Shown here: positions 39,067 to 50,600 of the stretch, in pieces
Numbering within the stretch: the first letter of the stretch is position 1
Layout of the letters: each line of letters begins with the position of its first letter
DNA from: Desertimonas sp963732335
GTDB lineage: Bacteria; Actinomycetota; Acidimicrobiia; Acidimicrobiales; Ilumatobacteraceae
DNA: 64,000 nt
Direction: 5' to 3'
Assembly (NCBI GenBank): GCA_963732335.1
Contig: CAVSZO010000037.1
Coordinates: 51,550 to 115,549 of the forward strand
The notes under the pieces: model-generated
Seen by the model: the letters and a program-made list of their open reading frames with translations, nothing else
Database searches by the model: none
What the model was told of the DNA's origin: nothing
Translations under genes and position numbers: made by a program

Positions 39067-40500
39067 ATGATCGCACAATGCAGTGCCGGCGGTAACAACC
39101 GTCCGCCGGCCCGGCGGTATGTCATGTCGGTCGTCGCAGTGCTGGGTATTGCGTGTTTCTCGTCGCCTGTGCTCGCGGGGTCGCGGTCGCATCTGAGACC
39201 CAGCTCTCTGTCGCCGTTCGTCACCGATGAATCGCCAGAGAACGCGATCCTTCCCATCGGACCGGTGCGCTTGCCGACGCCGATCCTGGAGTCACCGTTG
39301 GAGTCGTGGGCTTGGACCGGACCGGCCGGATTCCGGGTCTTCGCGCACGATGTGGCTGGCCAGGACACAGTTGCAGTCCTCGCCGACGAATCCGGTGACG
39401 TGATCGCCGTGGGCCTGAGGGACGGGACGGAAACTTGGCGGCAGTCGATTCCCAGTGATCCCGAATTCAGCTACTACGGTCCCGATGTGCTCGTGGTCGG
39501 CGACACCGCCGTCGTCGCGTCAGCGCTCACCACGACGAACCCCGATTCGGGATGGGGTGTCGACTTGAGCCTCGTGGGACTCGACCTTGCGACCGGGGTC
39601 CAACGATGGGCTCAGCGGCTATGGGACGCCGCTCCGCAGCGTTTGTTGCGGGGACCCGACGACATCGTCATTGTCGAAGCGGCGTACGCCGACGCTTCGC
39701 AGGCTGCTGCCGTGGACGCAAGGACAGGAGAGATTCTCTGGGACAAGTCGGTCACCCCAGTAACCGCGAGCGTGGCAGCGATTCGCGCCGACCTCGTCGT
39801 GATGAGCGGCGGGTACGACGACACGACCATCGCCGTGGATATCGAGACCGGGGAAACGATCTACACCGTGCCCGGATGGAGTGGTCTGCTGGCCGAACCG
39901 ATCCTCTACACGGTCACCGGTGATTTCGAGTGCGAGAGTGGGTGCACTTTGCAAGCGGCGTCAGCGTCTGACGGATCGTTCCTGTGGCAGTCGGCCGACG
40001 ATCCGTATCCTAGTCTCGGGACGTACGGCGAGGCGATCGTCGCAGTCGATGGCGACGACCCCGCGGTCGTTGCTCTCGGCTCAGACGGCACCGAGCTGTG
40101 GCGTGCTCCGACCTGCGACGATTACTCGGATCCGATCGTCGTGATCGACATCGGACTTCTCACCGAATGTGGGGCAACGACAACGCTCCTCGATATCGAA
40201 TCGGGTCAGCAGGTCCAGCAGATCTTCGGCGCTGTAGAGGGACTCGCGGCCGATCACGTTGTCTACGACGTGTATGGCAGCGATGTGATTGCCACAACAG
40301 TGGGTGTCGGCGGCAGACAACTCTGGCGGGCGCAGCCTCCGATCGAGTTTCAGCCTGGGCCTCCCTACGAATTCACGTTGTCATCTGGCGTGTTCCCGGA
40401 CTGGATCGTGGTCTCGGATGGTCGCATCGTCCTGGCGGGCGGAGTCGGGCAGGAACCAGCCTTGGTTGGGTTCGTTGGCACCGACGCACCCACGTCGTGA
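39067..40500 (+). CDS. Secreted PQQ-like beta-propeller protein
   Basis: Intact 477-aa gene. A signal peptide is visible (RRYVMSVVAVLGIACFSSPV then LAGS). The rest consists of repeated blades of the PQQ-enzyme/WD-like type: DVIAVGLRDGTETWRQSIPS, LVGLDLATGVQRWAQRLWDA, AAVDARTGEILWDKSVTPVT, IAVDIETGETIYTVPGWSGL, LQAASASDGSFLWQSADDPY, VVALGSDGTELWRAPTCDDY and VGVGGRQLWRAQPPIEFQPG. Each has the AxDxxTGxxxW pattern. No quinone-dehydrogenase catalytic residues are seen, so a structural or binding role outside the membrane is more likely than enzyme activity. ATG 39067 is used; ATG 39124 is an alternative giving a shorter signal peptide. Stands alone; no operon partner. Confidence 0.82.
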   Translation: MIAQCSAGGNNRPPARRYVMSVVAVLGIACFSSPVLAGSRSHLRPSSLSPFVTDESPENAILPIGPVRLPTPILESPLESWAWTGPAGFRVFAHDVAGQDTVAVLADESGDVIAVGLRDGTETWRQSIPSDPEFSYYGPDVLVVGDTAVVASALTTTNPDSGWGVDLSLVGLDLATGVQRWAQRLWDAAPQRLLRGPDDIVIVEAAYADASQAAAVDARTGEILWDKSVTPVTASVAAIRADLVVMSGGYDDTTIAVDIETGETIYTVPGWSGLLAEPILYTVTGDFECESGCTLQAASASDGSFLWQSADDPYPSLGTYGEAIVAVDGDDPAVVALGSDGTELWRAPTCDDYSDPIVVIDIGLLTECGATTTLLDIESGQQVQQIFGAVEGLAADHVVYDVYGSDVIATTVGVGGRQLWRAQPPIEFQPGPPYEFTLSSGVFPDWIVVSDGRIVLAGGVGQEPALVGFVGTDAPTS

Positions 40501-40723
40501 GGCCGTTTATCACAGCACCGCCGATCCTGATTGAACCGTCTCGCCGGGGGCTATTGAATTCGACTCTGCATAGCGACCTCGACGAAGCGGAAGCACGGCA
40601 GTGTGCCGTTTCGGTGTCGACCGCCGCACCCGTCAACGGCGGCGTTCGTCTCACCGCATCAGCCGGGCGAACTCATCGTGGGCGATCGGCGTGGGCGGCG
40701 ACGTAGGGTTGCGGCTCGGCACG

Positions 40724-41470
40724 ATGGACGCCGCTGCGGGAGTGTCTGACGACCACCGCTCGCGGCTGAACCACTCACCCGACCACCCGGCGACGTTCCC
40801 GGGGGCCGTCCTCGCTGCGCTCGACGCGCTGCTCCCCGGGGCGACGGGTTGGTGCTAAACCCGTTCGCCGGGGTCGGCACCATCCACCGCCTCGGCGGCA
40901 CGCTGTTCGCCGACGAACCACTGGCGTCGAGATCGAACCGGAGTGGGCCGCCGCCCACCCGAACACGATCGTCGGCGACGGCTGCGCTCTGCCTTTGACG
41001 ACGACACCTTCGACGCCGTGGCGACCTCTCCGACCTACGGCAATCGCATGGCCGACAGCTTCACGCCGAGGGACGCCAGCCGGCGGGCGTTCTAGGCCAA
41101 CTCGCTCGGCCGGCGGCTCGCGCCGGCCTCGGGTGCGGCCTTGCACTGGGGCGAGGAATACCGAGCACCGCACACCCGCGCCCCGCCGAGATGGTCTGGA
41201 TCGTGTGGCCGGGCGGCCTGATCCTGATCAACATCAAGGACGACGTCCGCAACCACCAGGATCAGCCGGTGACCGAATGGTGGCGGCAGACGCTCATCTC
41301 CGGCGGAGCCGCGAGGCGGCGGACGGTCGAGGTGGACAGCAGTCGTCAGGCGGGGGACCGCCATCTCAACTCCCCCAACGCTCGGGACAACCTCGTGTTG
41401 CCAGACGGAGGCGATGTGGTCATCCGCATGTGTCCGAAGAGAGTGACTCTTACCCGGTGGTTACGATTGG
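40724..41470 (+). pseudogene. Decayed DNA methylase-like gene
   Basis: Fragments in order, in three frames: NHSPDHPATFPGAVLAALDA, LVLNPFAGVGTIHRLGG (SAM-binding NPFAGxG), GVEIEPEWAAAHPNTIVGDG, LPFDDDTFDAVATSPTYGNR (the S-P-x-Y variant of the amino-MTase motif), ADSFTPRDASRR, an in-frame TAG at about 41093, LGRRLAPASGAALHWGEEYR, MVWIVWPGGLILINIKDDVR and NHQDQPVTEWWRQTLI. These match the DNA-modifying methylases often found in actinophages and actinobacterial chromosomes. Two shifts and a stop make it look dead, although read errors could explain part of that. It is not related to the glycan genes around it and suggests an old mobile insertion. Confidence 0.6.
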
Positions 41471-41477
41471 CGGTTCG

Positions 41478-43330
41478 ATGGCCCGCCCGAGATTGTCCGT
41501 CCGCCGAATCGTGATCGGTGCTCTCAGTCGGCTCGGCCTGCTTGAGAACTTCTTCGACTTGAGACGACGAGTCCGACAAGTTCGCGTCCTATCGCTGGCA
41601 ACGGCTCGACGTCGTGGATACGTCCGTGCCATCGGCGATTTGCGTCCGACACAGCGGATAATCCGTGTCGGATGCTCTTGGCAGGTTGCGGACATTGCCG
41701 ACTCCTTCGTCGCGTTTGACCTCATGACGTCGAACGTCTTTACCGTGTTGGACGCTCTGAGCGCGTTCAACATCCCGGTCTTCTGGCAGCCGCTCGCCGA
41801 GCCGACACGATGCGGTGTCGGAGTCACCGAAGCGAACCGGTTGGCGACCTGGCAGGCACTCCGTGCGGCGTCTGAGGGCCAGTCGTTGTACGCCTCCCCA
41901 GTCGGCGCCGCAGGGCGCTCACAGCGCCTCCTCTCGTCGGCGGGTGATGCCATCCCAAACGACCTACGCGGGGCAGATGCATGGCATGTCTTCCGTGAGA
42001 TCACGTCGCCGACGAGCCTTGGTCATCACGGTGCTGACGTGTCGACCGTGATCGTCTTCTGGAAGCATCGCCGTGTTGATGACGTCGTCAATGCCCGGTT
42101 AGAGGAGGAGGAGGAGGAGGAGGAAGAGGAGCGGATCGAACCGGTCGATGTCGCAAACGAGTGGCCCGGCGCACAAATCGAACGCGCCGACACGAGAATT
42201 CATCGCGCTCAAGCACTCACCTGGCTGGTCACAGATGTCGAGAACCCCGTGGTCTCGGCGATCACCGAGGACGAGCCAGGCACCGGCGAAGTCATGCTCG
42301 ACGGTCGTCGGATCGCAACTACGGAGCTCTTCAGCCGGTACGAGCGAACGATGCAGCCAAGGTTTCCCGTCGACATCGTCTACACGTGGGTCGATGGCAA
42401 CGACCCGTCCTGGATCGACAAGCGGCAGCGAGCACTCGCAGCCACGAAGGAAGAGTACGCGTCCTCATCCTGTCAGCACATCCTCCACAATCCTGACGGC
42501 CTCCTCCCGGCTCGATTCACGAGTCGAGATGAGCTGCTTTATTCGATGAGATCGGTTGCGCAGTTCGCAGATTTCGTCCGTCGAGTCTTCATCGTAACCG
42601 ACGGACAGGTTCCGGAGTGGCTCGACTCCGAATGCCCGGACCTCGCGGTTGTGGATCACCGGGAGATCTTCGATCCCTCTGACCGACGACCAACCTTCAA
42701 CTCGCATGCCATCGAGTCACGCCTACATCGAATCAGTGGACTCTCCGAGCATTACATCTATATGAATGACGATGTGTTCTTCGGCCGACGGGTGACGCCG
42801 TGGACGTTTTTCTGGCCGAGCGGTGCTGCAAAGTTCTTCCTGTCGACAGCGCGCATACCCTCCGGCCCTCCGAATGCGACTGAGCTGTCGGTAACAAGCG
42901 CGGCCAAGAACGGGCGTGATCTCCTGTTCGAAACGGTCGGCTACCTTCCGTTACACAAGATCAAGCACACACCACACCCGCAACGACGGAGTCTGCTCTA
43001 CGAGATGGAGACCAAGTTCGGTGAGACGTTCTCACGGCTGTCGCGAGCAGCCAATTTCGGTCCGTTGCCGACGTATCGGTGGCCGCATCCCTTCACCATC
43101 ACTACGGATACACGACGGGTGCAGCGATGCCGGGGATGATCGCGTACCAGTACGTGAACCTCGCGGCGAACAATCTCGAGGACAGACTCGACGCACTTCT
43201 CGACGGTAGCTACGACACGTGGTGCCTGAACGACGTCGACGTTCCACTGAACAGGCGTCAAGCCGTCGACAACCTAGTCGCAAGCTGGTTACGGTCCGCG
43301 TTCCCTTTCAAGAGTCGTTTTGAGCGCTGA
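41478..43330 (+). CDS. Stealth-family sugar-phosphotransferase (copy 2)
   Basis: About 617 aa with one shift near 43100. CR1 FPVDIVYTWVDGNDPSW (42361-42415); CR2 with FTSRDELLYSMRSVAQFADF, VRRVFIVTDGQVPEWLDSEC, RPTFNSHAIESRLHRISGLS and EHYIYMNDDVFFGRRVTPWT; CR3 around LHKIKHTPHPQRRSLLYEME; CR4 DTWCLNDVDV at the C-terminus. The N-terminal 280 residues are a variable region containing ten consecutive Glu codons at 42102-42131. ATG 41478 begins MARPRLSVRRIVIGALSRLG. It is diverged from copy 1 outside the conserved regions, so likely acts on another sugar. Followed 29 bases later by a GT2 gene on the same strand. Confidence 0.88.
42102..42131 (+). repeat. GAG trinucleotide run inside Stealth copy 2
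   Basis: Seven GAG codons, one GAA and two GAG encode ten glutamates in a row. Trinucleotide runs can change length without losing frame. Confidence 0.8.
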
Positions 43331-43359
43331 CAGCCGGGTGAACAACCGGAACCGCTCGC

Positions 43360-45002
43360 GTGTCGCTCGCCAATCCTGTAGGTGAGACTGAGGACGTGCA
43401 AGGAAGTGGGTCGCGGGCGAATCGAAGGCACTCAGCTGGTCCTCTCGCGACCGTTGCGCAGCAAGTCTTGGCGAGCCTCGACCGACGCGCACCTCGATTC
43501 CGAAGTGCACCGCTCAAGAGCAGAGCCGATAGCGCGAGATCACGCTCGATCACTGTGGTCGTGCCGATGTTCGACGTGGCGCCATTCGTCGCCGAGTGCG
43601 TCCACTCGCTCCTCACGCAAACGGTTGCAGCAGACTGTGAGCTCCTATTCGTCGATGACGGAAGCTCGGACGGAACGAGCGAGATCGTCGCACGAGCAGT
43701 CGCCCACGTGACGAACGCACGTCTCATTCGGCAATCCAACAAGGGACCTGGGCCTGGAGCCGCACGCAATGTCGGGCTCGACGAGGCGTCCGGGGAGTTC
43801 ATCGCATTCTGCGACGGTGATGATGCGCTCATGCCGAGCGCACTCGAGATGCTCCGGGCAGTGCTCGAGGACCGCAACCTGGACGTCGCCGTCGGGGCAA
43901 TCGAGAGGTTTCCCTCCCCAAGGAAGTGGATCTGGTCCAAGTACTTCGAACCCGGAACCAGTTCGACTCCAACCCTGGACGATGTGCCAATGCTCGTCCA
44001 CAACGCGGCGCCCGGGAACAAGCTCTTCCGCCGATCGTTTCTCCAACGTCACGGGCTCCGCTTTGCGGAGGGCATCCATCACCAGGACACCGTGGTCACC
44101 GTCCCGGCGATGGCGCTCGCCGATCGCATCGGTCTAGTCGGCGATGTTGTGCAGCGCTATCGCAAGCGCTCTTCCGGCGATTCGATAATGGATTCTCAGT
44201 TCACGCGGCCGGCCAACTACTGGGACCACCTGTTCGTGGAGGAGCAACTCGTCGAGTGGCTCCCCCGGCTGAGGAAGTCGCGACGCAAACTCGTCAAGGC
44301 ATTCATTGCCCGGAGCTTCCAGGGGTATGCACTGCGCGCACCGACCATGGTGACCCCTGAGGAGTTGCGCGAGTTCTTTTCCGCGCTCGAGCCGTAGCCA
44401 CGACAATCGGCATCGAGGCGATTGCGACGGCAACACAGGACGCTCGCCACCGCGCCGCGTACGTGGCGCTCCTCGAAGACGACTTCCACGCATTCCGCGA
44501 GATTCCACGCTCGGTGCAGGGAATCGTCATCCATGGAACGCATCTCTATATCGACATGCCGGCGACGAACAAGGCACACCAAGAACTTCTGCGCACAGGG
44601 CGCGCAATCGCTGAGGTGACTGACGTGGGAGTTCACGCGGCTCACCTCGCAATGCGTGGCCGGATCCGAGTGCGCGGCGGGGCACTCCCGCACAACGCCC
44701 TGAATGGACTCTCCCTTCGCCTCAATCCGGCGAGCCCATCCGATGGCGCGACGGTGACGACCGCGGAATTGTCGTGCGCTCCGAGTCCAGACGAGATGTG
44801 GACTGAGTTCGAGGGTGTTTTTCCATGTGCTCGGCTGAGGCCGGACACGTGCTATGGAGTTCATGTGGATCTCCACTCGCGGACGGGACGCGTTTCAGTC
44901 GGCGTCGCCATCAGCGATGTCCCGCTATCACTCACGTCCGACGAAGTCAGCGTGACAGCGAACCCGGACGGTCTCGCATGGCTCTTGGTACGGCAGCGAT
45001 GA
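43360..45002 (+). CDS. Glycosyltransferase family 2 with C-terminal beta-rich domain (one frameshift)
   Basis: GT2 core: SRSITVVVPMFDVAPFVAEC (43540-43600), CELLFVDDGSSDGTSEIVAR, GPGPGAARNVGLDEASGEFI, AFCDGDDALMPSALEMLRAV (DGDD metal motif), LVHNAAPGNKLFRRSFLQRH and FAEGIHHQDTVVTVPAMALA, where the H-x-D/ED pair sits. This resembles TarQ/TarS-type teichoic acid GT2s. A shift near 44385 joins it to ATTIGIEAIATATQDARHRA, then ALLEDDFHAFREIPRSVQGI and a C-terminal domain (RVRGGALPHNALNGLSLRLN, RPDTCYGVHVDLHSRTGRVS) of beta type, as in other large polyol-phosphate GT2s. GTG 43360 is used. The stop overlaps ATG 44999 (ATGA). Sugar unknown. Confidence 0.82.
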
Positions 45003-46050
45003 CGACCGGCGGCCTGACCAGCCGATACTGCCCCGTCTGCAACACCATCACGCAAGGGCCTTTCCGGCCTGGTCCTGGGGGCCGGCCGGATGCGAGCTGT
45101 CCGGAGTGCATGTCCCTCGAGCGCCAACGATTTCTCGCGATCGTCCTCGATGGTTTGGCGCCCGTTCTCAATGGAGCCGAACTGTTCGTGGACGTGGCGC
45201 CGAGTCCACAGACCTCGAAGCTCTTCCAGGCGCTACGTCCGAAGCGCTACGTACGTGTGGACCTGGATCCCGCGGCGGATGGCCGTCAAGTCGAGGTCCG
45301 GGCGAGCCTGACTCACTTACCATTCGCCGGCTCAAGCGTTGCAGCGATGGTCTGCTATCACGTGCTCGAACACATTGCGGACGACAAGCGCGGCGATCCG
45401 CGAGATCACACGCGTGCTCGCCCCGCATGGCCTCGCCCTCGTCCAAGTGCCGTGGCGCCCGAATGCTCCGACCGATGAGGACCCGGACGCCGGACGAGAC
45501 GAACGCGTTCGCCGATTCGGCCAAGCCGACCATGTCCGCTACTACGGCCGCGACTTCGAGGACCGGTTGCGCGCCGCCGGGCTTGACGTGCGACGGTTCA
45601 CGCCAGGTGCGCTGCTCGGCGCTGTCCGCGTGTGCGTGGATGAACCTCGAAGCAACTGAGTCCGTATGGCTGCTCCGCCGCATGGCTCCACATCGCAGTC
45701 TCGACGCTGTGGTCCACCTGACCGGCGCACTGGCAGCATCACTCGAGGAGCTATTGAGCCGGCAGCATCTGCTCGAGCACGACCTCGAAGGCGAAAGGTC
45801 CGCGGCAAGGTTGGCGCAATCCGCTCAAGCAGATGCCGATCGATAGAAGCAGCGGTTCGAGGACTTGCGCGAGCATTGGGTTCGCCTGGGCTGGGAACAG
45901 CGGAGACGATCCGGACCTGCTCCTCGGGCGACATCGCTCGGAATCTGTCGGCTCGTCGTGTACAAGCTCCCGCACTCGTCCCACCGCGTCACTGCTATCG
46001 AAGCTGGGACATGGCCGCGCCGCGCCCGTCAGCCAAGTTCATCGAGGTGA
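44999..46050 (+). CDS. Zinc-ribbon class I SAM methyltransferase with coiled tail (frameshifted)
   Basis: The N-terminus SRYCPVCNTITQGPF then ASCPECMSLERQRFL has two CxxC pairs, a zinc ribbon typical of a methyltransferase group in O-antigen loci. Next are GAELFVDVAPSPQTSKLFQA (SAM motif I in the form DVAPSP), YVRVDLDPAADGRQVEVRAS, LPFAGSSVAAMVCYHVLEHI (motif IV), REITRVLAPHGLALVQVPWR, RYYGRDFEDRLRAAGLDVRR. Shifts occur near 45390 and 45655, then ESVWLLRRMAPHRSLDAVVH, LTGALAASLEELLSRQHLLE and a helical tail containing an in-frame TAG at 45844-45846, continuing KQRFEDLREHWVRLGWEQ. The stop may be a misread Trp codon or the real end. Starts in an ATGA overlap with the GT2. Confidence 0.72.
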
Positions 46051-47358
46051 GGGGTGAGGAAGCGTCCACCGCGGGCGCGAAAGTCCTTCTCACGGGCGAT
46101 GATCTCGTCTGCGTGGTTCCACGCAAGCAGCAGGAGAACATGCGGGTCCTCCTCCTCCAACGCCGAGGGCGGGACGATCCGTTGGTGCGTGCCGGGCACG
46201 TACAGCCCTTGCTTGGCCGGTGTGGAGTCGATCACCAACGGGAGCAATTCCGCGTCGATGCCGCAGTAATTCAGCACGACGCTGCCCTTGGCCGGGGCCC
46301 CGTAGCCGATCACCTTGGTCCCGTCTGTGTGCAACTGTTCCAGTCGAGCTCGCAGCGACGGTCGCAGTTCGTGCACGCGCCGAACGAACGCAGCGAAGTA
46401 ACGGCGATCGCCGAGTCCGCGTCTCACCTCGTTGTTGATCAGTCCGTCAACAGCACTGGACGTGCCATCGCCGCGAACCACGGTGCCACGCAGGCTGCCG
46501 CCATGGACCGGAAAGAACTCCACGCGCTCGAGGCGCAGCCCGTTGCGCTCGAACAGACGGGCGAGCGGACGGACAGCAAAGTATGAGAGGTGCTCATGAT
46601 AGACGGTGTCGTATTCGCCCCTGTCCAGCATCTCGCCGAGGTAGGGCACTTCGAACACGAACGCCCCGTTCTGGGCGAGCAGCACCTTGAGCCCGCGACA
46701 CACGTCGTCGAGGTCGTCGATGTGACCGAGCACGTTGCAACCGACGATCAATTCAGCGGGGCCGGCGACGCGGAGGATCTCGTCGGCTAGCGCCTCCGTG
46801 AAGAACTCTGCGATCGTCGGCACGCCTCGTGATGCGGCAATCACGGAGATGTTGCGCGACGGGTCGACACCGAGAACCCTGCACATCACGGCGCTGTATC
46901 GCGGCCAGGGCGGTACCGTCGTTGGACCCGAACTCGACGACGAGTCCACCCGGGTGCACGAATTCGTTGGCATTCTCCGTCATCAGCAGCGAGAAGTGTT
47001 CGCTCATCCGCTGAGAACTCGAGGTGAAGAAGAGGTACGACCGGAACAACAGGTCAGCAGGCACGACGTGGCCGAGTTGAACCATTCCACAGGCTTCACA
47101 GAGCCGTAGCGACAGCGGGAAGCGAGGTTCCGGCGCCTCGAGCTCCGAAGCGCGAACATAAGCGTTGGCGGGTGGAAGATCGCCGAGCGAGAGGATCTCC
47201 TGCAGTTCTGCAGCGCCGCACGCACGACAACTCAAGCGCTCCCAGGCCTGGAGCTCTGCCTCACGGGAGAACCCGGACCGGTAGTCCTTGCGGATGCGAT
47301 CGGCCAATACCTGGGGCGGCGACGCGGCGCCCGGTAGGGTCGCATCTTGATCAATCAT
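46029..47358 (-). CDS. Sugar C-methyltransferase, TylC3/NovU-like (frameshifted)
   Basis: Three-part architecture of NDP-sugar C-methyltransferases: an N-terminal zinc ribbon (LSCRACGAAELQEILSLGDL and LRLCEACGMVQLGHVVPADL), a SAM domain (GGLVVEFGSNDGTALAAI; ELIVGCNVLGHIDDLDDVCR; LLAQNGAFVFEVPYLGEMLD) and a C-terminal half (EYDTVYHEHLSYFAVRPLAR, the H-E-H active-site region, VIGYGAPAKGSVVLNYCGID, LPLVIDSTPAKQGLYVPGTH). These enzymes methylate C-3 of a 4-keto-sugar nucleotide, giving branched sugars. About 440 aa is normal. One shift region near 46920. ATG 47358 or 47367 starts it. Its 3' end overlaps that of the plus-strand methyltransferase, so the two converge. Confidence 0.85.
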
Positions 47359-47640
47359 CTCAACCACCGAAGGTACTCGCCGGGGTTCGAGGTCATCAGG
47401 AACTTGTACCGGGACGTGTCCACGGCGAATCCGTCGGCCTCGGCGAGAAATGCCGCCACAGCGTTTTCCACAGCGCTCTGGCCGGTACCCGGGATAGACC
47501 GGATGCCCGTTGATGTTGTGTCCTCGACGATCAGGTACGTGCGCAAGCCGCCCGAAGCTAGCGCAGGACCGTGCGAAACCACCCCCGCAGCAGCGTCCGG
47601 ACGGCCCCTCACTCTCATCACCGCGACCGGATCCTCATGG
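47355..47640 (-). pseudogene. Cephalosporin-hydroxylase/rhamnosyl O-methyltransferase C-terminal fragment
   Basis: The frame ending at 47355 reads LRTYLIVEDTTSTGIRSIPG, TGQSAVENAVAAFLAEADGF and AVDTSRYKFLMTSNPGEYLR. In the CmcI/rhamnosyl-O-methyltransferase family the C-terminus has the same order (LIVEDTNxNG, PxxAVxxFLxxxxxFxxDxxREKFLxTxNPxGYL). The preceding roughly 150 residues, including the SAM motif, are absent: upstream is the end of the GT fusion gene. It therefore looks like a remnant. The last base overlaps the start region of the C-methyltransferase. Confidence 0.65.
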
Positions 47641-50600
47641 TTGTGCGGTCCGAGCGACGCAAGGTTGGTTCTCGCTGACGCTCGATCCACACCCGCACAG
47701 CAGCGTCGAGGAGTTCGTCAGCACGCCGTTCGAAGGAGTGCTCGGTCATGACTCTGCGAGCGAGCTCATGGCGAGTGTGTCGGTCCGCGAAGTGTTGGGA
47801 CCAGGGCGACATCAGCAGCGCGTCAACGTCCAGCTGAGACTGAAACGTCTGGACTGCGTCCCCGAAGACGTCGTGGAGCCCGCAGATGTCGTCGCTGATC
47901 ACGCGTGTTCCACAGGCCACCGCGTCGAACAGGCGGTTTGAGAGAAACCCCTCCCGACGCATGTCGTCCCAATGGTCATTGAGGACGACGCTCGCCGATG
48001 CGTACAACGCACCGAGTTCGTCGTTGTCGACTTGCTCTGCCCTCACGTACTTGCGATCGATCAGGTTGTCCCAGTCGTGCCCGTAGATCCACACATCGGC
48101 ACCCGTCGCGATTGCATGGCGAACGACGGGCCGATCAACCCTTCGCGAGTTGCCGACGAAGACAACGGGCGGACCGATGTCGGGCTCGGCGCGATCGGGG
48201 TGGAACAGCGCAGGGTCGGTGCACTGCAGCAGCGGGCGCACGTCGACCGTGGAACGTGCCGAGGCGCGGGACGCCCAGGGCCGGCTGGCCGCGAAGACTC
48301 GATCGAACTGGTGGAGCTCTTGATCGTCGACCTCCTCGGGATGGCTGATCACCCACTCGATGTTCACCGTGGCCATACTCGGGATCACACAATCCAGGCC
48401 GCGTAGTACGAGGACAACGTCATCGAATCTGCGACTTGAACGTTTGCACGCGCGTCGCGTACGTCGACCGCGACATCCTGGTCCAGGTCGGTGAGGGCGC
48501 GCGCCAGGGCGCGAGCAAAGTGCGTATCCCCCCACTGCTCGCCGCGGAGCCCCGGGGGCGCTGCGGTGTCGATCACCCAACGCAATCGCGGTGGGTGTTC
48601 GCGAATGGTCACCACGGGCCGCCGGCGCCGGAGCTCGGCGCGCAAGACGGGAGCAGGCGGGCCTGTGGCACTGGGCAGTCTGACCTCGCGATATCCGTCG
48701 ACCTCAAGTCCGGCCGCGGTCCACAGTCCGCGAGACCCATCCGGTGGACTCGCCCAACGGTCGGCGAGCACTCGAGCCGCCAGTCCCCAGTCGTGCGGAA
48801 AGCCGAAGGAGCCTGGAGCATGCCCCAGCATTCGGCTCCGAGTGTCCACCATTGTGACGCCGCGTGCTGCATCGGCGAGCCGGAGACTGAAGTCGACATC
48901 GGTCATGGAGTTACCGACCAACGGGTCAAACCCGCGACATGCGACAGCGTCAATTGTGCGTACTGCGAGCACACCGGACAGTGCGGTGGGAACCCGGAAG
49001 ACTTCGCCAATCCGCAGGACATCCGATATCGGGAAGCCCTCCAGCAGACGTTCAGGCGTAGCACACTCTCTCGCGAATACGCCACCGGCGCTCGCGATCA
49101 GATTGTCGCTACTCAATACGAGGCACTGGACGACAGCCGTGCCCGGCCGGTGAAGAGTCTCGACGAGCGGCGGCAACCATCCCTCCAAAGGCGCAAGGTT
49201 TGGTCGGGCAAGCACCAATGTCGCGCCGGTTGCAGCAGCGATTGCCAGATTGGTCGCCGTGGCGAACGCTACGTTTCCCGGCGTCGATACGAGCGATGCG
49301 CGCGGCAACGCGTGAGCGAGAGACGCGGCGACAAGTCGGTGAGCGCGTGCCGATCCGGACGAGACCATACAGAGCTCCAGGTCGTGTCCTTCCAGACTGA
49401 CCTCGCGGACCGCCTCCACCCAGCTGACTGTGGTGGCAAGTCCCGCGGCGGAACGGAAGCGCGACGGTGACTCGATCGGGTTCGAGCCGCTTCGACGCAA
49501 CTTCATCCCAGTCGATCAGGTGCCGCGCCCGAACGACCGCATTCCACGACGTCGGCTCGCTCACGCTGATGCGGTGACTGTCGCTGCCATCCTCCGCGTA
49601 CACCGCTCCAACAGCGGGCACAAAATGCAGGTCGGCACGACGAGACAACCGCAGAACAAGGTCGTAGTCGACGGCACGTCGGAGCGTTGTGTCAAACCCA
49701 CCTATCTCTCGCAAGAGCGTAGCCCGAACCACCAAGACGTTGAGGTCGATGTAGCTGCCGACAAGGAGGTGGTCGTGAGTTCCTTCGAACGCCCGAAAGT
49801 ATCCGCCGTGACGATCCTCGACTCGCAGCACGGCGTGGGCGAGGTCCCACTGGTTGGCCTCGATGGCCTCGACCATCGAGCGCAGGAAGTCAGGCTCCCA
49901 AGTGTTGTCTGTGTCGAGAAATGCGACGAGCTCGCCGCGAGCCTCATCGATGCCCCGATTTCGAGCTGCGCCTACACCGGCCCTCTCTATCGTCACAAGC
50001 CGCACACGTGCGTCGAACTCGCAGATGCCTCGAACAACGTGACACGTGTCGTCTGTCGAACCGTCGTCGACCACGATGATCTCGAAGTCGGACCATGTCT
50101 GAGCCTGGACCGAGCCGATCGACTGTGCCAGCAGCGAGGCGCGGTTCCACGTTGGCACGATGACGCTGACGAACGGCCGACCATCGGATCCTTGTCGCGA
50201 CAGACGGTCGATCGACGCCGTCGCCGGCACCTCGACGCGACGGTTCCACGTCAGTTGACTGCGAGACACCTCGACCAGCTGTTGGTCACGTCGCCATGCG
50301 GCCGCCTCGTTCACCAAGGCAGACTTCAATTCCGACCAAGTGATTTCACGGTAGCCGGGTCCCAATGGCAGAGGCGTGTTCGCAGTGAGCGACCGGACCA
50401 ACCGCCGCCAGACAACGGCCGTCGGCGTCGCTTCGTCTCGAACAGCGTTGGCTGCCCATGCGTCGACAAGCGGATGTGGGCTCGGACGAAATGTCCGATT
50501 CGATCGCAGGAACCAGACGAGAGGGTCTGCCGAGCGGGAGGCCCACTGCCTGTCGTCCAGCCACACCGGTTCGAAGAGTGGATGCGGACTGAGGTACGCC

